Below are positions 10,667 through 18,978 of a stretch of DNA of 64,000 nucleotides, piece after piece (position 1 is the stretch's first letter; each line of letters opens with the position of its first letter). The DNA comes from JAGNHB01 sp964436005 (GTDB taxonomy: Bacteria; Acidobacteriota; JAAYUB01), in contig CAYTBK010000001.1 in the NCBI GenBank assembly GCA_964436005.1, positions 1 to 64,000 of the forward strand. The letters are read 5' to 3'. A program made the translations under genes and the position numbers. Under the pieces are notes generated by a model. The model had not been told where the DNA came from, made no database searches, and was given only the letters and a program-made list of their open reading frames with translations.

Positions 10667-12162
10667 AAACTCGCCTCCGGACTGCCACGGCGCTGCTGGC
10701 CCTGTGCATCGCCGCCCTCCCCCTCCTCGCCGCCGAGCCGGCCGCCGCCCCGGGCGCGCCGGTCGCCCTGACCGCCCCCGCGGCCGGCCTCGACGTCTTC
10801 CGCTACTGCCTGGAGATGTGCAACCCGGCCTTCGAGGGGCGCCTGACTGGCTCCCCGGGCTATGCCAAAGCCGCCCGCTGGGCCGCGGACGAGATGAAGA
10901 AGATGGGCCTCCGGCCCCTGTTCGGCGCCGACGGTTACCTGCAACCCTACGCCTCGCCCTGCACCCGGGTGGACGATGCCTCCCTGGACATCTTCCCCGA
11001 GAGCGGCGGCGCGCCCCGCCGCCTGGAACCGTTCCGGGACTTCCTGCCGCTGCTCTTCTCGGGATCGGGCCAGGCCGAAGGCGGGGCGGTCTTCGCCGGC
11101 TGGGGCATCTCGGCCCCGGAAATCGGCTACGACGACTTCGCCGGCTTCGACGTGCGGGGCAAGTTCGTGCTCTGCTTCCGGGGCACCCCCGACCCGGCGG
11201 ACACACGCTTCGAAACCCACGACCAGCACCGGAACCGGATCCGGAACATCCGGGAAAAGGGCGCCCTCGGACTGGTTTACATCTACGAGACCCCCCAGGC
11301 CAACCCCAACGGCGAGGTGGTGGAGGGCTTCCCCTCGGTGGAAATCTCCGAAGCGGCCGCCAATTCCCTGCTGGCCGCCCAGGGCATCGACACGGCCTAC
11401 CTCCGGGCGGCCCTGAAAGAGAACCGCCGGCCGATGTCCTTCCCGCTTCCCTTCCGAATAAAACTTTCCGTCAAGGCGGAACATTTCCCCCGGGCCACGG
11501 GCTACAACGTCGGCGGCTACCTGCCCGGCACGGACCCGGAAAAGGCGGGCGGGCTGATCCTCGTCGGCGGCCATTTCGACGGCTGCGGCAGCTTCGCGGG
11601 GAAGGCCTTCCCCGGCGCCGACGACAACGCCAGCGGCTCGGCCTCGGTCCTGGAAGCGGCCCGCCGCCTGCTGGCCGCCGGCGTCAAAACGAAGCGCGGC
11701 ATCGCCTTCGTCCTCTTCGGCGGCGAGGAAAAGGGGCTGGAAGGCAGCCGCTTCTATGCCGAGCACACCCCCGCCCCCTTCTCCACCGCCGCCATGATCA
11801 ACATGGACATGACGGGCGAGGGCGCCGGCGCCTGGTGCGCCTATGCCCCCGACTCGGCCCGGCTGCGCGCGTCCATCGACCGCACGGTGGCGGCGACCGG
11901 GGTGCCCACGGCGGGCTACCGGGTGCTCAAGCACGTGGGCGTACGGGGAAGCGACTTCGCCCCCTTCTTCGAAAAGGGGATCCCGGTGGTGAACTACGCC
12001 TCCGACGGGCCCCACCTGCACTACCACCAGACAGGGGACGACATGCGTCGGGTCAACCCGCTCATCATGGAGGACATCGGTCGGTTGGCGGCGACGACGG
12101 CCTTCTGGCTGGCCCAGGAGTCTTTCCCCCTGCCCGACGCCAGCCCCGCCACCCGGCCGTAG
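10663..12162 (+). CDS. Secreted M28-family aminopeptidase with PA domain
   Basis: The 499-residue protein begins with a signal peptide (MKTRLR, a hydrophobic core, cleavage near LLAAEPA). A protease-associated (PA) insert lies around residues 140-270, followed by an M28 di-zinc peptidase domain. Metal ligands can be followed in order: His in GGHFDG, Asp in GADDNASG, the Glu pair in GGEEKGLEGS, Asp in INMDM, and a late His in HLHYHQTGDD. M28 enzymes remove N-terminal amino acids from peptides; here it should act in the periplasm or outside the cell. The ATG overlaps the tcdA stop (ATGA), so it is translationally coupled to a tRNA-modification gene with no obvious functional link. Confidence 0.9.
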   Translation: MKTRLRTATALLALCIAALPLLAAEPAAAPGAPVALTAPAAGLDVFRYCLEMCNPAFEGRLTGSPGYAKAARWAADEMKKMGLRPLFGADGYLQPYASPCTRVDDASLDIFPESGGAPRRLEPFRDFLPLLFSGSGQAEGGAVFAGWGISAPEIGYDDFAGFDVRGKFVLCFRGTPDPADTRFETHDQHRNRIRNIREKGALGLVYIYETPQANPNGEVVEGFPSVEISEAAANSLLAAQGIDTAYLRAALKENRRPMSFPLPFRIKLSVKAEHFPRATGYNVGGYLPGTDPEKAGGLILVGGHFDGCGSFAGKAFPGADDNASGSASVLEAARRLLAAGVKTKRGIAFVLFGGEEKGLEGSRFYAEHTPAPFSTAAMINMDMTGEGAGAWCAYAPDSARLRASIDRTVAATGVPTAGYRVLKHVGVRGSDFAPFFEKGIPVVNYASDGPHLHYHQTGDDMRRVNPLIMEDIGRLAATTAFWLAQESFPLPDASPATRP

Positions 12163-12273
12163 TTTCACAGGCACGGCGCGGTCCGCCGAGCCGCCGTGGC
12201 CCCACCCCCGTCCACCGCGAGCCCCGGCAGACCGCGCCGTCATTTCCCCTGTCGCCGGGGAGAAAGAGTAAGG

Positions 12274-12279
12274 TATAAT
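12274..12279 (+). promoter_or_regulatory. -10 element upstream of the 12328 gene
   Basis: A perfect TATAAT lies 48 nt before the GTG start. The position 17 nt further upstream reads GTCGCC, so the -35 is weak. Confidence 0.4.
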
Positions 12280-12327
12280 GGCCAGTTTGAAAACGAACGG
12301 GCGCAGGCCCGGCCCCGGAGGAAACAC

Positions 12328-12822
12328 GTGGTAAACCTGACCGAAGAACAGAAAGAGACCGTCCGGACCTGGGTTCGCCAGGGACTGAAGGTATACGAAG
12401 TGCAGAACCTGCTCGAATCCGAGTTCGGCCTGTCCATGACCTTCATGGAAGTCCACATGCTGCTGGGCGACATCGAAGCCGCCCTCCAGGCCCCGCCCAA
12501 GGAGACCCCGCCCCCGACGGCCCCGGAAAGCAACGGCCCGCTGCCGGAGGAAGAGGAAAATTTCGGCGACGAGAGCTGGGAGGAAGAAGCCTTGCCCGCC
12601 GGCGGCGGCAAGGTCAGCATCGACGTGGACAACATCACCCAGCCGGGGGCCATCGTCAGCGGCAAGGCCACCTTCAGCGACGGCCAGAAGGCCTCCTGGC
12701 TGGTGGACCAGATGGGCCGCCTGGGCTTCATCCCCGAACAGAAGGGCTACCGCCCCACCCCCCAGGACATGCAGGAGTTCCAGATGGCCCTGCAGAACGC
12801 CCTGGCCCGCTACGGGTTCTAA
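12328..12822 (+). CDS. Conserved hypothetical protein with N-terminal helix-turn-helix-like segment
   Basis: This is a 164-residue soluble protein of unknown function. The GTG at 12328 follows GGAGGAAA at optimal spacing. Residues 3-50 (EEQKETVRTWVRQG through MTFMEVHMLLGDI) look like a small helical domain with HTH-like spacing. A low-complexity acidic/Pro linker (about 55-95) follows, then a compact C-terminal domain (KVSIDVDNITQPGAIVSG, SWLVDQMGRLGF). I recall similar two-part proteins as conserved hypotheticals in Acidobacteriota and Verrucomicrobia, but cannot name the family. It may be cotranscribed with the NTF2-like gene 24 nt downstream. Confidence 0.8.
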   Translation: MVNLTEEQKETVRTWVRQGLKVYEVQNLLESEFGLSMTFMEVHMLLGDIEAALQAPPKETPPPTAPESNGPLPEEEENFGDESWEEEALPAGGGKVSIDVDNITQPGAIVSGKATFSDGQKASWLVDQMGRLGFIPEQKGYRPTPQDMQEFQMALQNALARYGF

Positions 12823-12846
12823 ACCGCCTCTCTCGGGGGGCGTTCC

Positions 12847-13221
12847 ATGCGGGAAGAAGCGGATCTTCGCGCTACGTTCACGGCCATCGGCCGGGCGCTG
12901 GGCGAAAACGACGTGCCGGCGCTGGAACGCCTCTACGCCGAGGATTACCAGGGCCACGACATCCGCGGCGAAGTCGAGGACCGGGCCACGATCCTGGGCG
13001 CCTTCAGCCCCGGGGGCGTCCACGATTATCGCCTGGAAGAGGCGGCGTTCACGGCAGAAGTCCAAAGGGACGTGGGCCTCGTCACGGGTTGCGGGACCGT
13101 CTCCGGCCGCTGGGGCGACACGGCGTTCCGCCACCGGGTCCGCTTCCTGGAGATCTACCTGTGGCGGGACGGTCGCTGGCAATGCTATCGTTCGCAGAGC
13201 ACGGAAATCCAACCCGGATAG
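12847..13221 (+). CDS. NTF2-like / SnoaL-fold protein
   Basis: The 124-residue product has the layout of small SnoaL/DUF4440-type proteins of the NTF2-like fold. It has a helical N-terminus (EADLRATFTAIGRALGENDVPALERLYAEDY), then an alternating beta-sheet segment ending in the typical RFLEIYLWRDGRWQCYRSQST. Such proteins are ligand-binding or minor enzymes, and no substrate can be inferred. The ATG at 12847 is preceded by GGGGGGCG. The gene is followed by 114 nt without features before a converging gene. Confidence 0.75.
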   Translation: MREEADLRATFTAIGRALGENDVPALERLYAEDYQGHDIRGEVEDRATILGAFSPGGVHDYRLEEAAFTAEVQRDVGLVTGCGTVSGRWGDTAFRHRVRFLEIYLWRDGRWQCYRSQSTEIQPG

Positions 13222-13335
13222 AGCTTCCCCATCCCACACATCCCGTTCATCCATGTTTGATCGCTGAGCGCATCCCCGCTTCGGCGGCCGTTCCCTTTTG
13301 CTGGCCCGCCGCACCCGTTTCGGGCGCCGCCGGGG

Positions 13336-15195
13336 TCAAAGCTCCGGTTCGCTCTCAGCCGGCAGGGGCTTCCGGCGCCAGTTTTCGCCGGGGTGGGAGT
13401 AGCGCCAGCCGGGGGGCGCCAGCCGGGTGGACCCGGCGATCAGGCGGACCGCCAGCACCAGGGCCAGGGCCGTCAGCAGGAAGAAGACCACGGCCAGGGC
13501 GGTGAAGTAGAACTCCCCCATGAACGCCGGCTTGCCGGCGGTCAGGCGCCCGGGGATCTCCCGCAGCAGGTGGGCGTGCTCCGAGAAGGGCTTGAAGGAG
13601 TTCATGTAGCCGCCGGCGTCGTGGGAGGTGATCCCCGTGTAGTACGGGACCAGGAGGAAGACCATGCCGTAGAGGTCCAGCAGGCTGAAGAAGGCCAGCA
13701 GGCAGCCGCCCACCCGCATTTTCCAGGACGGCGGGTACCACAGCCAGAGCCCCAGGAACAGCCAGGCCGTTTCGGGCAGGATGGCCGTGTACACGTACCA
13801 CCCCGGGACGCCCGAGACATGGTGCACCAGGTCCATGAGCGAGGCGTAGTAGAGCAGCCCGGCGTTGAGCCAGAAGTAGAAGCTCAGCAGAATCACCGAG
13901 CCCGGCGGGAACAGGGTTTCCCGGTCCGGGACGAGCGCCGCCCCTCCCTCCGCCGGGGCATTCGCGGCGGCCGCCGGGCGGCCGTTGCGGATCAGGCCCC
14001 TCACGCTCTCGGCGGTCTTCCCGGCGAGCCGGTGGACCCGGCGGAACTTGAGTGCCATCCGGATCCCGGCCCCGACCAGCGCGCCCAGGTACAGCAGGGC
14101 GAAGGCCTGGTAGATCCAGGTGCGCAGCACCAGGAAACTCCAGTTGCCGAACCAGATGTGCGAGAAGAGGGTCGTCTTCACGGCCGCCGCCCAGTCCATG
14201 TGGAACAGGTTGGCCAGGACGTTCCAGAAGGAGATGCGCACGTCCGCCACCAGTTGCTGAATGCCCAGCGGGGAACCGTAGAGCGCGGCGTTGCGGATGA
14301 ACCACCAGGAACTGAGCCCCAGGGCGATCAGGCAGAAGACCAGGGTGTGCCGCCAGAACGCCCCCCACTGGCGCGGCTTCTTGAGGAAACGCACGCCGAG
14401 CACGCCGAGGAAGGCCGGGAAGGTGGCGGCGAAATAGAGCTTGGTGAGCAGCCCGGCCGCCGCCAGCAGCCCCAGCAGCACGGTGGAGCGCCAGTTCCAG
14501 CGCTGCGTGCACACGGCCAGGGCCACCGACGCCGAAAGGATGGCCACCGAGAGTGAGTCGTTCCCCACGCGGCAGGTGTCGGTCATGAGTCCGGGGATGA
14601 AGGCCATGACGGCGACCAGCAGCAGCGCCAGCCGCCCGTCGCCGAAGACGGCCCGGAACACGGCGAAGCCCGCCAGGATCGTGGTCGAGGCCAGGAGAAT
14701 GGAGAAGAACCGGATGGCGAACGCGCGGGTGACGATGTCGCCGTGGTAGAAGAGGCGGTAGGGCGCGGCCGCCAGGAGGTAGTAGAGGGGCCCGTGCTGC
14801 GCCTCGTAGTGGAAGAGGTAGTCGGAGTCGGGCGCGGAAGGCGCCACCCGCCACGCCAGGGGGGCCCGCCGCGCGGCGGCGTCGGCCCGGGCGCGCTCCT
14901 CCGCCGTCATCTTCCACCAGTCGTCGTGCATCTTCCCGACGCTGAACCCCTTGGGTTCCCGGGGCAGGGGCAGGTTTTCCAGGCTGTGGCGGACTTCCTG
15001 CGAGACGGCATCTTTCCGCTGTACCGGGAATTTCGCCTGCTCGGCCACGTGCTGGACGAAGGCGAAGTGGGCGTGCTCGTCGAACCCCTCCCAGAGCGGC
15101 GTGATGCTGATGTAGGCCACCGAGCGCAGCACGAAGACGCCCCAGACCAGCCAGACCCATTTCGCGTACGAGCGGTTGTCGTCCCCCATGATCAT
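13336..15195 (-). CDS. GT39/PMT-like multi-pass membrane glycosyltransferase
   Basis: The 619-residue protein has a membrane helix at the N-terminus, a luminal loop with FDEHAHFAF (the acidic pair typical of the first loop in GT-C enzymes of the PMT/ArnT type), then about ten further hydrophobic segments. A charged cytoplasmic insert lies near residues 370-410. GT-C enzymes use lipid-linked sugar donors to glycosylate proteins or lipids on the outer face of the membrane. The start ATG at 15195 is followed by a second ATG at 15189. It lies 17 nt downstream of the M49-like peptidase gene, with which it is probably cotranscribed. The acceptor is unknown. Confidence 0.8.
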   Translation of the reverse strand: MIMGDDNRSYAKWVWLVWGVFVLRSVAYISITPLWEGFDEHAHFAFVQHVAEQAKFPVQRKDAVSQEVRHSLENLPLPREPKGFSVGKMHDDWWKMTAEERARADAAARRAPLAWRVAPSAPDSDYLFHYEAQHGPLYYLLAAAPYRLFYHGDIVTRAFAIRFFSILLASTTILAGFAVFRAVFGDGRLALLLVAVMAFIPGLMTDTCRVGNDSLSVAILSASVALAVCTQRWNWRSTVLLGLLAAAGLLTKLYFAATFPAFLGVLGVRFLKKPRQWGAFWRHTLVFCLIALGLSSWWFIRNAALYGSPLGIQQLVADVRISFWNVLANLFHMDWAAAVKTTLFSHIWFGNWSFLVLRTWIYQAFALLYLGALVGAGIRMALKFRRVHRLAGKTAESVRGLIRNGRPAAAANAPAEGGAALVPDRETLFPPGSVILLSFYFWLNAGLLYYASLMDLVHHVSGVPGWYVYTAILPETAWLFLGLWLWYPPSWKMRVGGCLLAFFSLLDLYGMVFLLVPYYTGITSHDAGGYMNSFKPFSEHAHLLREIPGRLTAGKPAFMGEFYFTALAVVFFLLTALALVLAVRLIAGSTRLAPPGWRYSHPGENWRRKPLPAESEPEL

Positions 15196-15212
15196 CCCCG
15201 GCGATCGGACGC

Positions 15213-16898
15213 TCAGATTTCCGGGAAGGTCGGCCGGATGTCCACCGGCACCGACTTCAGGCCGTCCAGCGCCGTCTGGACCTCCTTCGCCATGCTGCCG
15301 TACTCCCCGATGAACCGCTTGGCGCCCTCGTAGTCGCCGTTGGCCTCCAGCGTCAGCACCGCCGCCGCCAGCGCCTTGACGCCGTCGCGGAACTTGCCGT
15401 GATCGATGGAAAAGCGGCCGGAGGAGGCGTCATGGACGATGGCGCCCCGAGCCTTCAGGAAGTTGTACTGCAGCATGACGCCCAGGCCGTGGGCCTCCCC
15501 GATGCCGAAGCGCACGGAGCGGAACAGCCCGGCCAGGTAGGTGTTCTCCAGTTCGGCCTCGGACTTGGGGACCACGCCGTTGTCCATCAGGTACAGCAGG
15601 CTCCACACGCCCCCGATGTCGGCCTTGCACTCCTCGACGGCCGCGTAGAGGTCCTTCAGTTCGGCGCTCACCGTCGTCTCTCGCCCCTGGAGGGTGAGCT
15701 TGCCGGGCCCGAGCCCGTGGGTGATCTCATGGAGCAGGATCTCGTCGAAGTAGGACTGGAAGTTCACCAGCGCCCGGGAAGACGGCGTCAGCACGCGGTC
15801 GGCGATGGGCAGCAGGATCTTCTCGAACTTGGCCTGCATGACGTTGCGGAGCATGACTTTCTTGCTGCCCTTGGCCTCGCGGACCTGCTCGTCGTTGGGG
15901 AGGTTGAAGGCGGCCGTCTGCACGCCGGGGCGGGCGTCGCCGCCGACGGCGATCTCGTCCACCACCAGCATGGGGGATTCCTTGCCCCGGCTGAAGTTCT
16001 TGTCCTTGTCCGCCAGCGGGAGGTTCTTCTCCAGTGCGTCGAGGTGCTGCTCCAGGCGCTCGAGCTTGGCGCTCTCGCCGGGGTTGCGCACGCACACGAA
16101 GGCCTCGTAGGCGGCCTTGTAGCCGAAGAGGGCGTCGGTGTAGACCTCGTAGGGCCCCACGACGGCCTCGATGGGCGTGCCGGTCACGTCCATCCAGGCC
16201 ATGTCGCTTTCCCGGTACTCGTCGGTGAGCAGGTCGCGGGCGCGCAGCTCGAGGTAGCGCTTCAGGGTCGGGCTCCCGACCGTGGCGGCGGCCTCCTTCA
16301 GCAGGGCCGAGGCCTTCTCCAGCAGCGGACGGTATTCCCGGCTGAAGGGGACCGCCACGAGCTTTCCCTTCTCCCGGCGGATGACGGTGAAGTTGCTCTG
16401 GAACGCCTTTTCGTCGGCCGGGTGGGCCTTCAGGTGGGCCTCGAACTCGGCCCGGGCCATGTCGACCGGGTAGAAGGCTGCGCCGTCCGGGCGCTTCTCG
16501 CCGCCCCAGAAGGGGGCGTTGTCGCGCAGGGTGTCCCAGGGACCGAAATTGAGCTGGAAGAAATCGTAGCGGAGGCGGCCCTCGGCGTCCTTGGCCCGGG
16601 ACAGCTTTTCCCGGATCTCCACGTTCCGGTGGTGCACCTGGCGGAGGAAGAGCTCGTCCATGACGGCGGCGGCGGCGGCGAGCTTGCGCAGGGCCTGGCG
16701 GTCGCCGTCGGCCAGCCCCGAAGCGTCGAAGTCCAGCTTGACCGGCGCGAAAGCCGCCAGCGAGGCCTTGACGTCCTCCAGCTTTTCGTTCATGGGTTTC
16801 CCCTCCTTGCCTTTTTTCGTGCCGGCGCCGGCGGACGCGCACAGGAAGCAGAGCGACCCGGCCACCAGGGCGGCGAACAACCCGAACCGTTTCATCAT
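15213..16898 (-). CDS. Secreted M49-like (dipeptidyl-peptidase III-related) metallohydrolase
   Basis: The 561-residue product starts with MMKRFGLFAALVAGSL, a signal peptide with probable cleavage near ASAGA. ATG 16898 is chosen because a purine-rich CGGGGGGAAATC precedes it; the open frame continues upstream without a site. The zinc-site motifs HEITHGLGPG (about residue 405) and EECKADIGG (about 445) correspond to the HExxxH and EECRAE elements of M49 dipeptidyl-peptidase III. The motif here is HExxH, as in the bacterial and plant NUDT3-like branch. Substrates are unknown; it should act in the periplasm. It probably forms an operon with the downstream GT39-like gene. Confidence 0.83.
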   Translation of the reverse strand: MMKRFGLFAALVAGSLCFLCASAGAGTKKGKEGKPMNEKLEDVKASLAAFAPVKLDFDASGLADGDRQALRKLAAAAAVMDELFLRQVHHRNVEIREKLSRAKDAEGRLRYDFFQLNFGPWDTLRDNAPFWGGEKRPDGAAFYPVDMARAEFEAHLKAHPADEKAFQSNFTVIRREKGKLVAVPFSREYRPLLEKASALLKEAAATVGSPTLKRYLELRARDLLTDEYRESDMAWMDVTGTPIEAVVGPYEVYTDALFGYKAAYEAFVCVRNPGESAKLERLEQHLDALEKNLPLADKDKNFSRGKESPMLVVDEIAVGGDARPGVQTAAFNLPNDEQVREAKGSKKVMLRNVMQAKFEKILLPIADRVLTPSSRALVNFQSYFDEILLHEITHGLGPGKLTLQGRETTVSAELKDLYAAVEECKADIGGVWSLLYLMDNGVVPKSEAELENTYLAGLFRSVRFGIGEAHGLGVMLQYNFLKARGAIVHDASSGRFSIDHGKFRDGVKALAAAVLTLEANGDYEGAKRFIGEYGSMAKEVQTALDGLKSVPVDIRPTFPEI

Positions 16899-16953
16899 GA
16901 TTTCCCCCCGGGAAGATTTTTGCCCTCGCCCTTCGGCCGAAGGGCGAAAGCGC

Positions 16954-16959
16954 ATTGTA
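16954..16959 (-). promoter_or_regulatory. -10 element for the M49-like peptidase gene
   Basis: TACAAT on the minus strand lies 55 nt before the ATG at 16898. The -35 is weak. Confidence 0.35.
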
Positions 16960-17053
16960 CCGCAGAGAAGGAGTCCGGCGGAGGGGAAACGTCGGCCCCG
17001 GGCCGGCTGAAAATCTGCTGGGAAAAATAGGTGATTTTCCGCGCCGGCCTTGT

Positions 17054-17059
17054 TACAAT
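17054..17059 (+). promoter_or_regulatory. -10 element for the CpgS-like/VOR operon
   Basis: TACAAT is preceded at 16-17 nt by only a weak -35 (TGATTT). It would give an unusually long leader of about 155 nt before the ATG at 17222. Confidence 0.35.
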
Positions 17060-17083
17060 ACAGTGTTTATTTTAAGGTGCGCC

Positions 17084-17152
17084 ATGAAGGTCATTCAAAA
17101 ACACCTGCTGACCATCCGGTTCTACACCATGCAAGTCGGCCCCTTGAGCTGA
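17084..17152 (+). CDS. Possible 22-residue leader peptide upstream of the CpgS-like gene
   Basis: A short ORF encodes MKVIQKHLLTIRF followed by nine residues. It has AAGGTG 5-10 nt before its ATG and ends 70 nt before the next gene. It sits just downstream of the predicted -10 and could be a translated leader or a chance ORF. There is no run of one amino acid that would suggest classic attenuation. Confidence 0.25.
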   Translation: MKVIQKHLLTIRFYTMQVGPLS

Positions 17153-17221
17153 CGGCCCGGTCTTCCTTTTCCATTGTTCAGAACTTTTTTCCGCAAACAA
17201 AAAATACATTTGGAGGAAATC

Positions 17222-18616
17222 ATGAAGGAAAAAGTGCGTGTCGTCATCATGGGCGCGGCCGGCCGCGATTTTCACAATTTCAACGTCTACTTCCGTGACA
17301 ACGAGCATTTCGACGTCGTGGCCTTCACGGCCACCCAGATCCCCGACATCTCCGGGAAGAAGTACCCCGTGGAACTGGCCGGCAAGCTGTACCCCAAGGG
17401 CATCCCGATCTACGACGAATCCGAACTCGTCAAGCTGATCAAGGAACACAAGATCAACCAGGTGGTCTTCGCCTACAGCGACCAGGCCCACGAGAACGTC
17501 ATGCACAAGGCGTCCATCGTGCAGGCCGCCGGCGCCGACTTCGTCATGCTCGGCCCCGACTCCACCATGATCCAGTCGACCAAGCCCGTGATCTCCATCT
17601 GCGCCGTCCGCACCGGCTGCGGCAAGAGCCAGACCACCCGCGCCGTTGTGCGCAAGTTGCAGGCCATGGGGAAGAAGGTCGTCTCCATCCGGCACCCCAT
17701 GCCCTACGGCGACCTGGCCAAGCAGGCCTGCCAGCGTTTCGCCACCCTGGAAGACCTCAAGAAGCACCACTGCACGATTGAAGAGATGGAAGAGTACGAG
17801 CCCCACATCGCCATGGGCGCCGTGATCTACGCCGGCGTGGACTACGAGATGATCGTCCGCCAGGCCGAGAAGGAAGCCGACGTCATCGTGTGGGACGGCG
17901 GCAACAACGACTTCCCCTTCTACAAGTCCGACCTCGAGATCGTCGTGGTGGACCCGCACCGCTCGGGCCACGAAGTGTCCTACCACCCCGGTGAAGTCAA
18001 CTTCCGCCGCGCCGACGTCATCGTCATCAACAAGATCGACACGGCCGACCTGGAGAGCATCCAGGAAGTCCGCGAATCCATCCGCGAGTGCAACCCCGGC
18101 GCCGTGGTGGTGGACGCCGCTTCCCCGGTCTACGTCAACAACTACCAGTCCATCGCCGGCAAGCGCGTCCTGGTGGTGGAAGACGGCCCGACCCTGACCC
18201 ACGGCGAGATGGAATACGGCGCCGGCGTCATGGCCGCCATGAAGTTCGGGGCGGCCGAACTGGTGGACCCCCGCGAGTTCGCCGTCGGCAAGCTCAAGGA
18301 AACCTTCGAGCACTACCCCGAAGTGGGCACGCTGCTGCCGGCCATGGGCTACGGCGGGCAGCAGGTGAAGGACCTCGAGACCACCATCAACAAGACCGAG
18401 TGCGACCTGGTCATCATCGCCACCCCCATCGACCTGAACCGCGTCTGCAAGATCAAGCATCCCACCGTCCAGGTGGCCTACGAGCTCGAGGAGATCGGCA
18501 GCCCGAAGATGAGCGAAGTGGTGGAGAACTTCTTCAACTCCTGCGAGTGCGAGTGCAAGCCCGCCAAGGGAGCCAAGAAGGAAGCCAAGAAGGAAGCCAA
18601 GTCCAAGAAGAAGTAA
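17222..18616 (+). CDS. Cyclic 2,3-diphosphoglycerate synthetase-like P-loop GTPase
   Basis: The 464-residue cytoplasmic protein resembles CpgS of methanogenic archaea and its many uncharacterised bacterial relatives. An N-terminal Rossmann-like domain (VVIMGAAGRDFHNFN) is followed by a P-loop in ICAVRTGCGKSQTTR (about residues 125-140) and by a GTPase-like VIVINKIDTAD motif (about 265). The C-terminus ends in a Lys/Glu-rich tail (KKEAKKEAKSKKK). GGAGGAAAT lies at ideal spacing before the ATG. It is followed, after a strong hairpin, by three oxidoreductase genes. True cyclic-2,3-diphosphoglycerate synthesis is unproven in bacteria, so the biochemical role here should be treated as open. Confidence 0.85.
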   Translation: MKEKVRVVIMGAAGRDFHNFNVYFRDNEHFDVVAFTATQIPDISGKKYPVELAGKLYPKGIPIYDESELVKLIKEHKINQVVFAYSDQAHENVMHKASIVQAAGADFVMLGPDSTMIQSTKPVISICAVRTGCGKSQTTRAVVRKLQAMGKKVVSIRHPMPYGDLAKQACQRFATLEDLKKHHCTIEEMEEYEPHIAMGAVIYAGVDYEMIVRQAEKEADVIVWDGGNNDFPFYKSDLEIVVVDPHRSGHEVSYHPGEVNFRRADVIVINKIDTADLESIQEVRESIRECNPGAVVVDAASPVYVNNYQSIAGKRVLVVEDGPTLTHGEMEYGAGVMAAMKFGAAELVDPREFAVGKLKETFEHYPEVGTLLPAMGYGGQQVKDLETTINKTECDLVIIATPIDLNRVCKIKHPTVQVAYELEEIGSPKMSEVVENFFNSCECECKPAKGAKKEAKKEAKSKKK

Positions 18617-18623
18617 GCCCGGC

Positions 18624-18647
18624 GCCCGGGGCCGTCCGGCCCCGGGC
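18624..18647 (+). terminator. Intercistronic GC hairpin between the CpgS-like gene and the ferredoxin
   Basis: A perfect 10-bp stem (GCCCGGGGCC with GGCCCCGGGC) has a GTCC loop and begins 8 nt after the stop codon. There is no T-tract, so it may be an RNA-stabilising or partial termination structure rather than a full terminator. Confidence 0.45.
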
Positions 18648-18721
18648 CCCCTATCCTGCACAGCGGACCAATCGCCGGCCCAACAGCCGGATCGGCCCCA
18701 ACACCAACTGGGAGGTAACGC

Positions 18722-18964
18722 ATGACTGACAGCGTGGATCGCGGACGGATGGAAGTCAACACCGACGAATGCAAGGGGTGCGGACTCTGCGTGGCCGAAT
18801 GCCCCAAGAAAGTGATCGAGATCGCGACCGACATCATCAACAAGCAAGGCTACAACCCGGCCCGCTACAAGGGTTCCGGTTGCATCGGCTGCGGGACGTG
18901 TTTCTACACTTGCCCCGAACCAGGCGCCATTGTGGTTTTCCGCCTCGCCAAAGCGGACAAATAA
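18722..18964 (+). CDS. 2-oxoacid:ferredoxin oxidoreductase, ferredoxin-like delta subunit
   Basis: The 80-residue protein carries two 4Fe-4S motifs, CKGCGLCVAECP (residues 17-28) and CIGCGTCFYTCP (about 54-65). It is the electron-transfer subunit of the enzyme encoded by the next two genes. GGGAGGTAACG precedes the ATG. Its stop lies 14 nt before the alpha-subunit gene. This gene order (delta, alpha, beta-gamma) is typical of the 2-ketoisovalerate/2-ketoglutarate-type enzymes. Confidence 0.93.
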   Translation: MTDSVDRGRMEVNTDECKGCGLCVAECPKKVIEIATDIINKQGYNPARYKGSGCIGCGTCFYTCPEPGAIVVFRLAKADK

Positions 18965-18978
18965 CTGGAGGAAGAACC

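Larger units (their letters stand above)
16899..17221. other. Divergent intergenic region between the M49-like gene and the CpgS-like gene
   Basis: The region holds outward-facing -10 elements (TACAAT on the minus strand at 16954-16959 and on the plus strand at 17054-17059) and a long plus-strand leader with a possible 22-codon ORF. Nothing else is recognised. Confidence 0.5.

Noticed and set aside
10402..13314. A 970-codon open frame on the minus strand opposite the M28 peptidase and its neighbours
   Set aside because: It is a GC-driven shadow of plus-strand genes with clear catalytic motifs, and has no ribosome-binding site or recognisable domain.
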